Assembly: GCF_905475395.1 (NCBI RefSeq)
Contig: NC_058339.1
Span: forward strand, 14,702,001 to 14,766,000
Direction of reading: 5' to 3'
DNA: 64,000 nt
Source of the DNA: Chrysoperla carnea
Lineage: Eukaryota > Arthropoda > Insecta > Neuroptera > Chrysopidae
A program made the translations under genes and the position numbers. A model generated the notes under the pieces. That model saw nothing but the letters and a program-made list of their open reading frames with translations, ran no database searches and was not told the origin of the DNA. Position 1 is the stretch's first letter, and every line of letters begins with the position of its first letter. Below, piece by piece: positions 12,301-21,085 of the stretch.

Positions 12301-13119
12301 TTCCTAGGAATGGAAATCCATAAAACAACGAATGAAATCAAGATAACTCAACATAAAATGACTTTGCGATTACTAAATGAATTCAATATGATGGAATGTC
12401 GTTCTGTTGAAACACCAATGGAACAAAATTTTCAGATAGATGAAACACAACAGGTTTTGGTAAACATTCCTTACAGAAGATTGGTGTGTAGTTTGATGTA
12501 TCTTGCAGTCGTCAGTAGACCGGATATAACTTTCAGTGTATCAGTGTTAAGTCGATACCTTGATAAACCTACGATGCAACTTTGGAAAGCTGCAAAACGA
12601 ATCCTAAGATACCTAAGTGCAACAATGGATTATGGAATCAAATTCGAAAAAGGAGAAAGTGGTTTAGAAGGAATGTGTGATGCTGATTGGGGTGGAGATA
12701 AACAAAGCAGGAAAAGTATTAGCGGATTTGCTGGTTTTCATTCTGGAAATATTATTGCATGGCACTCAAGGAAACAAAATTGTGTCGCACTGTCATCTAT
12801 GGAAGCAGAATATGTGTTAGCAAGTATTGCAACGCAAGAATTGGTAAATTTGAAAGGTGTTTTATCCGAATTTGGTGAATCAGTTCCAATTATATTAAAA
12901 ATTGACAATCTGAGTGCAATTTCTTTAGTTAAAAACTTTGAAAACTCAAAAAGAAGTAAACACATTGAAATCAAGTATCACTTTATAAAAGATTTGTGTA
13001 ATAAAAAACAGGTTGTTTTGAAATACGTGTGCTCAAAAGAAAACTGTTCAGACATTTTCACAAAAGCTCTTGGCAGAGAAAAATTTCAAAATTTTAGAAA
13101 CCTTTTTGTGAGTGCTTAA
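9307..13119 (+). CDS. Copia Gag-Pol polyprotein
   Basis: Single 1,270-aa polyprotein. I chose the ATG at 9307 (A at -3, G at +4); the frame is open 24 bases further up but only from a GTG. Domains in order: Gag with a CCHC zinc knuckle (C205, C208, H213, C218); aspartic protease with DSGAS at D294; integrase zinc-binding H422, H427, C445, C448; integrase catalytic D475, D538 and E574 (D-X35-E spacing); an acidic linker; reverse transcriptase with D886 in the QIDVPTAFLNG block and FVDD at D966-D967; RNase H with D1125/D1127, E1166 and D1200. No stop, frameshift or missing catalytic residue is visible. Protease-integrase-RT-RNase H is the diagnostic copia order. Gag and Pol share one frame, so Gag excess would need splicing or processing, as in Drosophila copia. 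Confidence 0.97.
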   Translation: MAVNNIVVPILEANNYNNWEFRMKLILQRENCSKALEDPPEETATNEVKLSFSKADIKAQSLIVQGVSDKHLDIIKDCTSAKSQFESLKNVFVRTSSFTKLSLWRKLINLKHDVNEGLEDHFFKFETIIRELKDQGSNINDSDQVCHFLLSLPSKYDIVVTAIETIKDVKMDFVKSRLLDEELKISSKDSIENETVFKASTNKGCFTCGSTLHIQVYCPKRKVPPHREGNKNFQQNNRGWNTNYKNYQNESYQNKRDNYRESKQAANTAEDTYVNLYAANVYNEKTGKIVFVLDSGASNHFVQDCLEPVMHDVEKLTHFVEICTANGQVMRTNKQGVLKAECQGRKINIKALIVPGIKHNLISASKMTDNGHKIIVEQEKTIITSNNFNLECEKENGLFVLKLDEIIKKAENCQVMVENLWHKRLGHASKEAIAKLGLKMSDTICSSCVEGKATRYPFKRNEQKAKTIGELVHSDICGPINPGTYDEGKYFQVILDDCSHFVVVKILKFKNEAEKNIKEYVNEMERQFDIRVKRFRFDNGGEFSSENFKNFCRQKGIRLEYTMAYSPQQNGKSERMNRTLLNMIRTKIADSGIPKTLWGEALKCSVYELNRTPTTGLESNQTPSIMWHGRNDISKLKIFGCRSWFTIMPKGSKLEPKAKKAVMVGYCGGGYRLWLPDENKIIKSRDVRFDENVMEYKFKNNEEKRYLRAEVDVDQEEETEINTKKIETDEENEENKNHEESEEEDVVSANTRTKSGRSITRPKNLSDYEIYEAYCLLSSSSEEPKTYKEAAKSPEWQQAIERELESHKKLETWSLAELPEDKIAIDTRWIFKIKEGGQKKARLVAKGFQVPKEDEEFSYSPVCRLSTIRILLSITIQRNWTLSQIDVPTAFLNGILENDVYIKTPEGLNCQSQVLKLNRALYGLRNAPKCWNIKFNEVMTKLKFNRSEYDYCLYKNNDVYLILFVDDALITGPKEKVEKLVKDLYIEFNVKNIKEVKMFLGMEIHKTTNEIKITQHKMTLRLLNEFNMMECRSVETPMEQNFQIDETQQVLVNIPYRRLVCSLMYLAVVSRPDITFSVSVLSRYLDKPTMQLWKAAKRILRYLSATMDYGIKFEKGESGLEGMCDADWGGDKQSRKSISGFAGFHSGNIIAWHSRKQNCVALSSMEAEYVLASIATQELVNLKGVLSEFGESVPIILKIDNLSAISLVKNFENSKRSKHIEIKYHFIKDLCNKKQVVLKYVCSKENCSDIFTKALGREKFQNFRNLFVSA

Positions 13120-13228
13120 ATTATATTAATTGAAATGTGTACTTTTTTATTTTTTTTTTATAATTGAAATTTTTATTATTTTGTTTTACAATTGAAATGT
13201 ATACTTTATTTTTTTTAATACATTTAAA

Positions 13229-13239
13229 TTGAGGCGGTG
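13229..13239 (+). other. Polypurine tract
   Basis: TTGAGGCGGTG ends one base before the TG of the 3' LTR, the position where plus-strand DNA priming occurs. It is interrupted by C and T but resembles the GAGGGGG tract of other copia elements. Confidence 0.75.
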
Positions 13240-13458
13240 TGTTAGATATTAAAATTGAAATACGCGCCTCTTATAATTTTATGTAAACAATGTATACCTA
13301 GATGGCACATATGTAAACATTAGAATAAAAAAAAGAGAGTTCCAACATGTGTGTAAAAAGGTGACTAAAATGAATAAAACTAAATTGATTGTAATCGATC
13401 TTTTTTATTATATTAAATCATTCAACAAATTTATCTTTCAATAAACATAAATTTATCA
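13240..13458 (+). repeat. 3' LTR of copia element
   Basis: 219 bp, TG...CA, identical to the 5' LTR except for G instead of A at 13323. It is followed by TATCCTGGTTCAGG, which is not a copy of the 5' flank. Confidence 0.97.
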
Positions 13459-13936
13459 TATCCTGGTTCAGGGGATGCGTGTCATCCGGGTGCAGAGTCT
13501 TGGAAGACGGAGACCATACTATTCATCATAGGCAAAGGAATGCCAAGTAGATTAGAAAGACTGAAATCAACAAGACAAAGACTTTGTATGAGAAGGACTC
13601 CACGAAAATTCATGAAGACTATAAACAAGGGGGAATAACGCAGATTTGTAGAGACATGACCTACAATGAATATTTGACTATAATATAAGGACAAAACGAC
13701 TGCATTCCACGCCTTAGCGTTTTATCATCTGGTTCGAACTAGAACTTATAAAATAAATAAGGAAATTAAATGTTTCAACTTTCCTTTGAATGGCACATAA
13801 ATCGATAAACACAGCAGTATTTATTGTCTATTATATTTTTATATGATAAAATAATAAATTTATTCATGATGAGAATCATTTTTTTTATTTCATGATGTGA
13901 AAATCAATTATTAAAATTTTTTTCTTTCTTTTTCAG
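13459..13936. other. Region between copia element and transporter gene 1
   Basis: The first ~280 bp (13459-13740) is GC-richer than its surroundings and has a 70-aa open frame on - and broken frames on + rich in Lys/Arg. No domain was recognised. The interrupted coding look suggests an older transposon or pseudogene piece into which the copia element landed. The remainder is AT-rich. Confidence 0.4.
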
Positions 13937-14362
13937 AAAAATAAATAAAAAAATTAGATAATCAACATGATTTGTTAAAGAAAATCATAAATGCTGAAGT
14001 TGTCTGTGAAGAAAAAACATTTCAAATCAATATTTTGTTAAACAAATCAAATTTGGTATATTGTTTATCCAAAAGTGTAACTTTTGGCAGGTAATTGATG
14101 ATCTCTGAAAGTGAAATAACTATTTTTAAAACAAACCCAACAAACGAAGTGCGAGCGGGTGAATCATTTATAATCAATTCCCCTCGTTTAACACAACAAC
14201 GAAGAATAGTAACAAGTCGTGATCCAAGATTAAGATTACAAGGTTGGCCTAAACGGTGGACACAGACTCAATTTTTGTTATTTAGTATTATAGAACAATT
14301 TATTTAAGTGTATAAAAATATTGTTTATTAAAATAATTCGTGATTTTAATTTTTATTAAAAA
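13937..14362 (+). other. Probable 5' UTR exon of transporter gene 1
   Basis: A pyrimidine-rich tract ending TTTTTCAG at 13936 is a good 3' splice site, and the sequence then runs without a donor into the main ATG at 14363. A second possible acceptor is GGCAG at 14090. The upstream first exon and promoter are not identified. Confidence 0.45.
14098..14307 (+). CDS. Upstream open reading frame before transporter gene 1 (69 aa)
   Basis: An ATG-initiated frame of 69 codons that ends 55 bases before the transporter start and is in a different frame from it. The second half is basic (QQRRIVTSRDPRLRLQGWPK). The paralogous gene on - has a basic upstream frame in the same place, with REPRM where this one has RDPRL. 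It could be a regulatory uORF lowering translation of the main frame, or a chance frame in the leader. It is not an N-terminal extension of the transporter. Confidence 0.35.
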   Translation: MISESEITIFKTNPTNEVRAGESFIINSPRLTQQRRIVTSRDPRLRLQGWPKRWTQTQFLLFSIIEQFI

Positions 14363-17353
14363 ATGGAGCCACAAAAAGAATCACAAGTTAACGGTCTAGC
14401 ACCAATTGTCGGGTGGTCAAATGTAACTCCTAGTTTAAAAAGTTCCCCAAGTAAAACACCAAGTTCTTTAACAACACCCCCAGTGACAAAAGTACAAAGT
14501 CCATTAATAACTAATATTCCTGAAGAAGCACCAAGTGATAATAATAATAAAGTACGTCATCGAAATAACAAGGAAAATCAAATTATACTCTCGGATGACA
14601 ACGAGAGGGTACGTTTCTTAAATGATCTAGACAAAGATAGTATTATGTCTTCATCATCTTCATCAATCTCGAATTCAAGTATTTGTAGTATTAAATTAGG
14701 CAGCGAAAAGCCTAAATATCCTGACGGTGGTTGGGGATGGATGGTTGTTCTTTCGTCTTTGGTAATATCAATGATTGCTGATGGAATCAGTTTCTCATTT
14801 GGTCTAGTGTATATTGAATTTTTGCATGAATATGGTGAATCTAAATCAAAAACCGCTTGGATTGGTTCATTATTTATGGCTGTTCCATTGTTATCTGGAC
14901 CTATAATGAGTGCGCTCGTAGATAAATATGGATGTAGAAAAATGACAATGTTAGGAGGTATCATATCTGGAACTGGATTCATTTTAAGTTCCATATCAAA
15001 TACTATTGAATTACAATTCCTAACATTTGGTGTTATCGCCGGTATTGGATTAGGATTGTGTTATGTAACAGCTGTAGTATCTATAGCTTATTGGTTTGAT
15101 AAAAAACGTACCTTAGCCACAGGTTTAGGGGCATGTGGAACTGGAGTTGGTACATTTGTATACGCACCAATGACACAATTCTTTATTGAAGAATATGGAT
15201 GGCGTGGAACTGTTTTACTACTGGCTGGAACATTTCTTAATATGTGTGTATGTGGGGCTGTTATGCGGGATCCAGAATGGTGGACAATTGAACAACAAAA
15301 ATTGCAATCGAAAAATATAAAAGGCTCATCCAGTACAGCGTCAATATCTGGGTCTCGATCTGTTGGTGGTGAATCTACATTTCCAGGAGTTGAAGAAATA
15401 CGGAAATTAATGAAGAGCGGTGAATCTCCAGAATATATTTTAACAACACTAGCTACCTCAACCGGATTTGATCAATCAAGTGATAATGCTAACAAAAATA
15501 CAAAGAAGCAACATCGATCTGTTGTTAATCTTCCAACTTTTGTCAAACAAAGTGAAAAAGTGAGTATTACATGCAAAATAGCCTTTCCCGAATCCAAAAC
15601 TCCAACAATTTTTGGGATTGTTGGAAAAAGAGTTCGGTGTAGTTACCTTACCTGGTCATACGGTATGATCTGGTAAGTCAATAAAGATAACTTTACCGAT
15701 CTGTTTCAATCCAATCCAATCGAAATAGTAGACGTTTTCATTTTCGTTACATTTATTTGTTTTTTTAGGTACCTATAGAAGTATTAGAACAATTATCATC
15801 AAATAAAAGACTGTATAAAGTAATATTAGAAAATTATCCAAAAATATTGTCATGCCGAAGTTCTTCCGACAAAGCTTTAAATACCGCTGCTGAGAACGAT
15901 GTATCACCAGGAATACCAGTAACAATGTCAGTACGTTTAAAGAAAACAAAAAGACAAAACTCTACAGACAAACAAGGAGTTCCAACAGAAGCAACAACAA
16001 ATGTTAACGAACCATTACTACAACAAAAAGTCAATGTGAAAATTGTTAAATCAAATATAAAAAAAGTTCATCCAACTAATACCGATTCATCAAAACCGTG
16101 GTTAGTGAAACAATTTAGTAATGTTGGTCCTTCTCAACATGGAAATTATTTGCAAAACATAAAAGTACATAGAAATTCTGTTATGTATCGTGGTGCAATT
16201 TTAAATACTAAAAAGTATCGTCTTCGTGCTTCAAGTTGTCCTGATATTTTTCGAAATTCAATGATTACACTAGCTAGAGAAGAAGAAGAGGTATGTATTA
16301 TTCATATTAAAATTTCTTATCGCCCTAGAATTTTCAATCCTTTAACTGAAACCTGTATGGTCTATGGGTTAAAACACACCCCGTTGTTTGTGGTTGCGTT
16401 TTGAAATTAGACAGCAAGTATAATTAATTTTTCGATTTTTTTTTAGAAATGGTACAGTGAATTTGTAGATTTACTAAAAGGGATAATGGATTTTTCAATG
16501 TTTTTGGAACTACACTTTTTATTTTTATCAATTTCTACAATTTTATTATTCATCTGGTTTATTGTTCCATATTTTTACATAGCTGAACATTTAACTCGCC
16601 ATGGCTACACTGAAAATGAATGCTCCAAACTTATCTCACTTATTGGAGTTACAAATACGATTGGAATGGTAAGTTTCAGGGCTTATTTACGGAAGCCTGA
16701 ATAGTTCATGATCAATTTATGAAAAAGTGGCGCTACACTAGCGCCACTTTTTCATAAATTGATCATGAACCATTCAGGCTTCCGTACTTATTTATTTAAG
16801 TAAAAATCGAAAAAAAATTAAACTTAAAAATTAGCAGAATGTTAATATCTTGTGAAGAATATTACAAAATAATTCTCCATTCTTATTATTTTTATTTCAG
16901 ATTGGACTGGGATGGGCTGGAGATCAACCATGGGTTAGTGTGACGAAAACGTTCTCCTGTTGTTTATTTTTATGTGGTTTCGCCACAGCTGCAATGCCTT
17001 TTTTTACTGACAGTCCGTACTTCTTAGTTGGAAGTGCAGCTTTGTTTGGATTATTCTTTGCGAGTAGTTTCTCATTCACACCGGTTGTTTTAGTATCATT
17101 AATACCAATAGAACGTTTTACAACTGGATATGGTTTAATATTACTATGTCAGGGTATCGGAAATTTAACAGGTCCTCCATTAGCTGGATTACTATTTGAT
17201 TTAACACAATCATGGGATTTATCATTTTATACAGCAGGATTTTGGATATTTATATCTGGTATATTTATTTTATTAATTCCATATACCAAAAATCGTAAAA
17301 TTATTGGATCTGGTCCACTAGAAAAAGAAATTGATAGAGTTAGTATGGCTTAA
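14363..17353 (+). CDS. SLC16-like monocarboxylate transporter, gene 1 (4 exons, 797 aa)
   Basis: Major-facilitator membrane transporter of the SLC16 (monocarboxylate transporter) family; members move lactate, pyruvate or related solutes across the plasma membrane, but the substrate here is unknown. Coding exons: 14363-15559, 15769-16290, 16447-16668 and 16901-17353. All introns are GT-AG, phase 0 and short (209, 156, 232 bp). The start has A at -3 and G at +4. An N-terminal Ser/Thr-rich cytoplasmic tail precedes the family signature DGGWGW at residues 121-126. Six membrane segments follow to about 301, then a ~290-residue loop, then six more from about 595. A second family motif, WFDKKRTLATGLGACGTGVG, marks TM4-TM5. 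Loop blocks NLPTFV and YRLRASSCP (549-557) are shared with the paralogue at 27413-30872. Length exceeds the vertebrate norm (about 450-500) because of the tail and loop. The copia element lies just upstream. Confidence 0.93.
15560..15768 (+). other. Intron 1 of transporter gene 1
   Basis: Donor AAAAA|GTGAGTATT and acceptor TTTTTTAG|GTACC. It interrupts the loop between NLPTFV and VPIEVLEQL, where the paralogue is intronless. Reading through gives an early stop at 15676. Confidence 0.9.
16291..16446 (+). other. Intron 2 of transporter gene 1
   Basis: Donor GAAGAG|GTATGT and acceptor TTTTTTTTAG|AAATGG. Joining restores the frame into the segment before TM7. The paralogue has no intron here. 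Confidence 0.9.
16669..16900 (+). other. Intron 3 of transporter gene 1
   Basis: Donor GGAATG|GTAAGT and acceptor TTTATTTCAG|ATTGGA. It falls at the same residue and phase as intron 1 of the paralogue, so it predates the duplication. It contains the near-perfect hairpin at 16688-16786. Confidence 0.92.
16688..16786. repeat. Near-perfect hairpin inside intron 3
   Basis: A 99-bp inverted repeat. Arms of about 47 bp (starting TACGGAAGCCTGAAT and ending ATTCAGGCTTCCGTA) pair with one mismatch (A at 16702 against C), around a very short loop in TGGCGCTACACTAGCGCCA. It is a tiny foldback element or the product of a template-switch inversion. Confidence 0.9.
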
Positions 17354-19158
17354 AAAAAAAAAAAAGGAATTTTTAAAATTTTTGAATACTTGTAGGTAGA
17401 TAGATATACAGTTTATCAAATAGATTTTTTGAAAACTCTACACAATTATTAGGAAAATTTTTACAACAATTTTAATATTTCGCCATTTACAATTCACTTA
17501 AGAATATAGAAAAATTTTCGCAGCAAACGAATCAAAAACACTGTATAAAACTAGAAATATATTTCGTAAAAAAGTGCGCATTTTTGAAACGATGTAATAC
17601 CTTTAATTAAACGCACCAAATTAGAAATTTGGATTATAAGAATAAAGAATTTGATTCAAAATATTATTTTGAAGGGAAATAATTTTCCATTTTAGTCACT
17701 GATTTCATTAAAAAAATAAATATCGTACAATTTCAATAACTTTTGCAGTCGGTAATAAACAAACAAAATATCGACAACATCTATTCTTTAAAAAACAGTT
17801 AACACTTTTTGTGGAGAGGCTCGTTGTACTTTATACAAAATACGGATAGAAATCCTAGCTAATTAAGATTAGTTGATATTCAACGAATGTACTTAAAAAA
17901 TGTGCCTGCGTAAAAATTTTATTTACACTTATAGAAACTTTAAAGGTGTATTTTCATGCTGGCGCTTGTCGTTGATTTTTATCGTCACATGATCAGTTAA
18001 TCCCGTGCTGCCATCTGGAAAAAAAACTAAGCATCGTCAAATCGAAAAAAGCTAAACAAATAAGCTATATTTTCTTTTAGACCTCTGTATTTCATTGGAT
18101 AACAGAGCATATATAATTCTTTTACGTTAACTTTTTTTTATTTGCGCTTCACGAATTATTTTTTGGCACTGATAAACTCACAATTAATAATATTGTTCAC
18201 CATACATTATGGATATAATTTATTTACCATTACCATGTGTTTTATTAAAAATGAGATTATGGAATTACTTTTAATATGCATATCTCGAGATATCGACTTC
18301 CTATATTAATAAACTTTTTTTCCGCTCATTTTTACAATTTGACGCTGTCGCTGGACACACTCTATTTTTTCAGCTAGGTGATTCTAACTGTACAAAAGTA
18401 TTCTAGCAAAGCGAATCCTAATTTGACGCTAAAAACCATCGTCATCATGAGGTTACATCTTTATTCAAACAAATTGGATAAAAATAATAATATATATAAC
18501 AGAAATTGGTATTTTTACTTTCTGTGTAAATTTTATTTATTACTAATGATGAACAAATTAAAAATGCCCAAATGTTGATAAAAGGTGTACTTTTTGAATA
18601 ATTGACAAAAAATTATGTTAAAAGGAAGGCAAATTTAAAAAAATTTAAAATGTCGCCTGATAATCAAATACTTTTATTTTCACCAAAAGCTTAAATTATG
18701 ACGTTGAAATAACAACATTGAATTTAATTCAAAGAAGCCAATTAATTAAAATAATGTCAATTTAACGTTTAAATAAAATTAAAGTTTATATGTTAATGAA
18801 ATAAATGTATTAATTACTTTCCTAAATGTATACTTCAAAAGATTCTAACTGAACAAATTAATGGCCTTCAGATTTCGGGGATTAAAACATCATTTTAATT
18901 AATCTATAATCGATATAATTAATTAATATTGACTATAATTAAATGTTTAAATTTGGAATTTTACGTGATATCATTATAGCGATATCTGGACATCTAGCAA
19001 TAAAATTAACAAAATAATTTTTTTTTTATAGACTGAGTTGTTTTTATAATAATATAATAACGAATTAATTTGATACAATTAAAAAAATTTGAATAATTAG
19101 AAAATAAATCATTTTTATACATATTTTGTATGTATACATTTAAAAAAAAATTTAATTG
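17354..19158. other. 3' UTR of gene 1, then intergenic
   Basis: AATAAA at 17641-17646 is the nearest full poly(A) signal after the stop, with ATTAAA at about 17606. Beyond that the sequence is AT-rich with no gene; a 66-aa frame at 18378-18578 is low-complexity and not credible. Confidence 0.5.
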
Positions 19159-19342
19159 GGGGCCGTTCATAAAATACGTTCGCACTCAAGGGAAGGGGAG
19201 GGGTTCAGCTGGGTGTGACAATATGTGACAAGGGGGGACAGGGGAACTAAGACAATGTGACGTTCGCGGCTTATCAAAAAATTTTATTGGATAATTTCTG
19301 GAGAATCCTAATTTTAGCGTGATGTATTTTATGAACGGCCCC
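19159..19342. mobile_element. MITE with 19-bp terminal inverted repeats
   Basis: The ends are GGGGCCGTTCATAAAATAC and its exact reverse complement. The 184-bp body is GC-rich at the left and non-coding. TTG stands immediately outside both ends, consistent with a 3-bp target duplication. Similar GGGGCCGTTCATAAA ends are common in insect genomes. The superfamily is not assigned. Confidence 0.85.
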
Positions 19343-19880
19343 TTGGATGTCTGAATAAAAAAAATAAAAAATTAGTTTCTTAAGATAATAAATATACTGT
19401 ACAAAAGTATTTTGATACTCCAATTTAATAAATAATTATCTTTAGATTCACCAACTTTGATTACTTGTCAGTTAAAAATTTTCAACAATTCTGCCATCAT
19501 CACTTTTTAGAGTAACTAACTACAAGTTTTCAGATAAGTTGACAAAACTACGAAAAATTATCTTTTTAGGCTTACCGGCCTACCCGAGGTTGGTGAAATT
19601 GGACCTAATTCAGATTCAAAACTTAATTATAATATTTCAGTGTTATTTACTTAATTGTTGAGTGATTATAATAAAAATCTCCATTCCTATATTGTAAAAT
19701 GAATTTGTTAGTAATATATTATTAACAATAATTAAGTATTTTAAATGCAAAAATGTTTGAAACTTAATTAAAAATAAGTTTGTAATTGTAATTAGTTGTA
19801 TATTATAAAATTATTATTATTATTATTAATAAAATGGTTTAAATTAAAACTTACAAAAATATTTTATTGAAAACCTCAAA
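19343..19880. other. Intergenic, nothing recognised
   Basis: AT-rich with a short ATT microsatellite near 19812-19828. No gene or repeat was supported. Confidence 0.5.
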
Positions 19881-20035
19881 ATTGAGGGAGGGTAATAAGA
19901 TTCCCTCTCGATTCTAGCCCACACCGTCATTAGCGATTGAGGAGCAGTGTATATAAAAGAAAAAGAAGACCGAGTCATCTTTGGTAATACAAAATAAACT
20001 CTGCCTGAACACTTTTAAAAATTCACTGTGCGTCT
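19881..20035 (+). repeat. Possible solo or truncated LTR
   Basis: The segment starts TTGAGGGAGGGTAATAAGAT. It contains a TATATAAAAG box at about 19951, an AATAAA-type signal (CAAAATAAACTCTGCCTG) near 19995 and a GC-contrasted end ACTGTGCGTCTTCC. This is the promoter and poly(A) arrangement of a gypsy- or BEL-type LTR. No second copy or coding region accompanies it here. Confidence 0.35.
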
Positions 20036-20560
20036 TCCTATAATCGGCACCATCTTAACCCTATCGGGTGCTGGGTTGCGAAAATCAGGCGTAGCGCGGC
20101 TTTATTTCTTTTTTTTCACCTTCTTTGTAAATAGCCCTTTGGCCTTTGTGGTATCCTTCTGTGCAAATTTTTTATTTTGTTAAGTCTTCGTCAATTTTTG
20201 TGGCACCATCCTCATACAAATTGGTCTTTTTTAGCCTCTTTGTATATAAAGAATAATATGGTCTCCACCTGGTTACACCCCTTGGTAAAGACGGCTCTGT
20301 ATATAATCGTTTGGATCTGAATAAGCTTGGAAGACATCGGCCAATATTTAATGATGCTCAAGAACGTGAATTGTTGGATTCCCAAAGGAAGTTACCTGTT
20401 TAAGGCTTAGGTGTAGAGCAAAACGGTTTTTATTGATGGCATTGTTAATTTTTAAAATAAATAAATACTCGACATTACAAAATACAATGTGTTCAAATCG
20501 TCTTTTAATTGAAAATTTAATTAATATCTTATATTATAAAGTAAATTCCACCAAACTTAC
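20036..20560. other. Intergenic; possible transposase scrap
   Basis: At 20285-20403 (+) a 39-codon frame reads ...NKLGRHRPIFNDAQERELLD..., which resembles helix-turn-helix N-terminal parts of pogo/Tigger-type transposases. It is short, has no start and ends in a stop, so it is a relic at best. Confidence 0.3.
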
Positions 20561-20620
20561 CCATTTTGAGCTTCCTTCCCCTAGTTTGTGACTTTCCTCC
20601 ATATTATCTTTATCGGACAT
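20561..20620 (-). CDS. Candidate first coding exon of an unidentified gene
   Basis: On - an ATG at 20620 opens a 20-codon frame (MSDKDNMEESHKLGEGSSKW) that ends at a strong donor, TGG|GTAAGT, at 20561/20560 in phase 0. The exon and its upstream leader (to about 20800) are GC-richer than the surroundings, as expected of an exon. I do not recognise the peptide and found no following exon on - down to 1; the partner exons may lie outside the window. It could also be chance. Confidence 0.3.
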
Positions 20621-21085
20621 TTAGTCCGTTGGTCAGTTCAAAAGACCCACGGCTCCTTGAGAGCCTTCCATCTTATATATCTTCGTTAATATCCTCCAGT
20701 GGCCGTAGTATGCTGGTTTCCACAAATTAGTCAGAGCTCATAGACACAACACGAAGTTCTTCATACTTATTAGAATTTACTATTCACCAAGACGTTTCTT
20801 GAAGGAATTACACTATTTATTCAAAGTAATACCTTATTCAAGATGGACTCGAAACATTTTATATATAACATTGGTACAAACAGTCGTGTATGTAATTATT
20901 ATATGTATAAAGTTGATGGTAACATAACCTACAATTACTATGAAAGCCATCAACAAATTATAGTAATTAATGCATATTATTTTTGCCATTTCGACTCGTA
21001 TTTTAGGTCACGTGATACACAAATGAATAATTACGACTTTTAATTTTAATATAATAAAACAATAATGATTTCTATGACTCAATCA
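20621..21085. other. Intergenic or leader of the candidate exon
   Basis: 20621-20800 is GC-richer and could be 5' UTR for the - strand exon. A 66-aa + frame at 20843-21043 is not convincing. Confidence 0.35.

Larger units (their letters stand above)
8914..13458 (+). mobile_element. Complete Ty1/copia LTR retrotransposon (4,545 bp)
   Basis: A full-length copia-type element. It has two 219-bp LTRs that begin TG and end CA, a tRNA-Met-type primer site directly after the 5' LTR, one uninterrupted Gag-Pol frame and a purine-rich tract directly before the 3' LTR. The LTRs differ at a single position (A at 8997, G at 13323), so insertion was recent and the copy is potentially active. The 5 bases outside the LTRs differ (CGTGT versus TATCC), so no target duplication is visible. 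It lies upstream of SLC16-like gene 1 in the same orientation, about 900 bp from the main start codon. Confidence 0.97.

Noticed and set aside
13720..13750. tRNA-like B box (GGTTCGAACT)
   Set aside because: No matching A box, acceptor stem or anticodon arm could be folded around it.
14098..14307. N-terminal extension of transporter gene 1
   Set aside because: It is in a different frame from the transporter and ends in a stop before its start codon.
16291..16404. Continuation of exon 2 of gene 1 to the stop at 16404
   Set aside because: A strong donor at 16291, an acceptor at 16446 and the paralogue alignment show this is intron.
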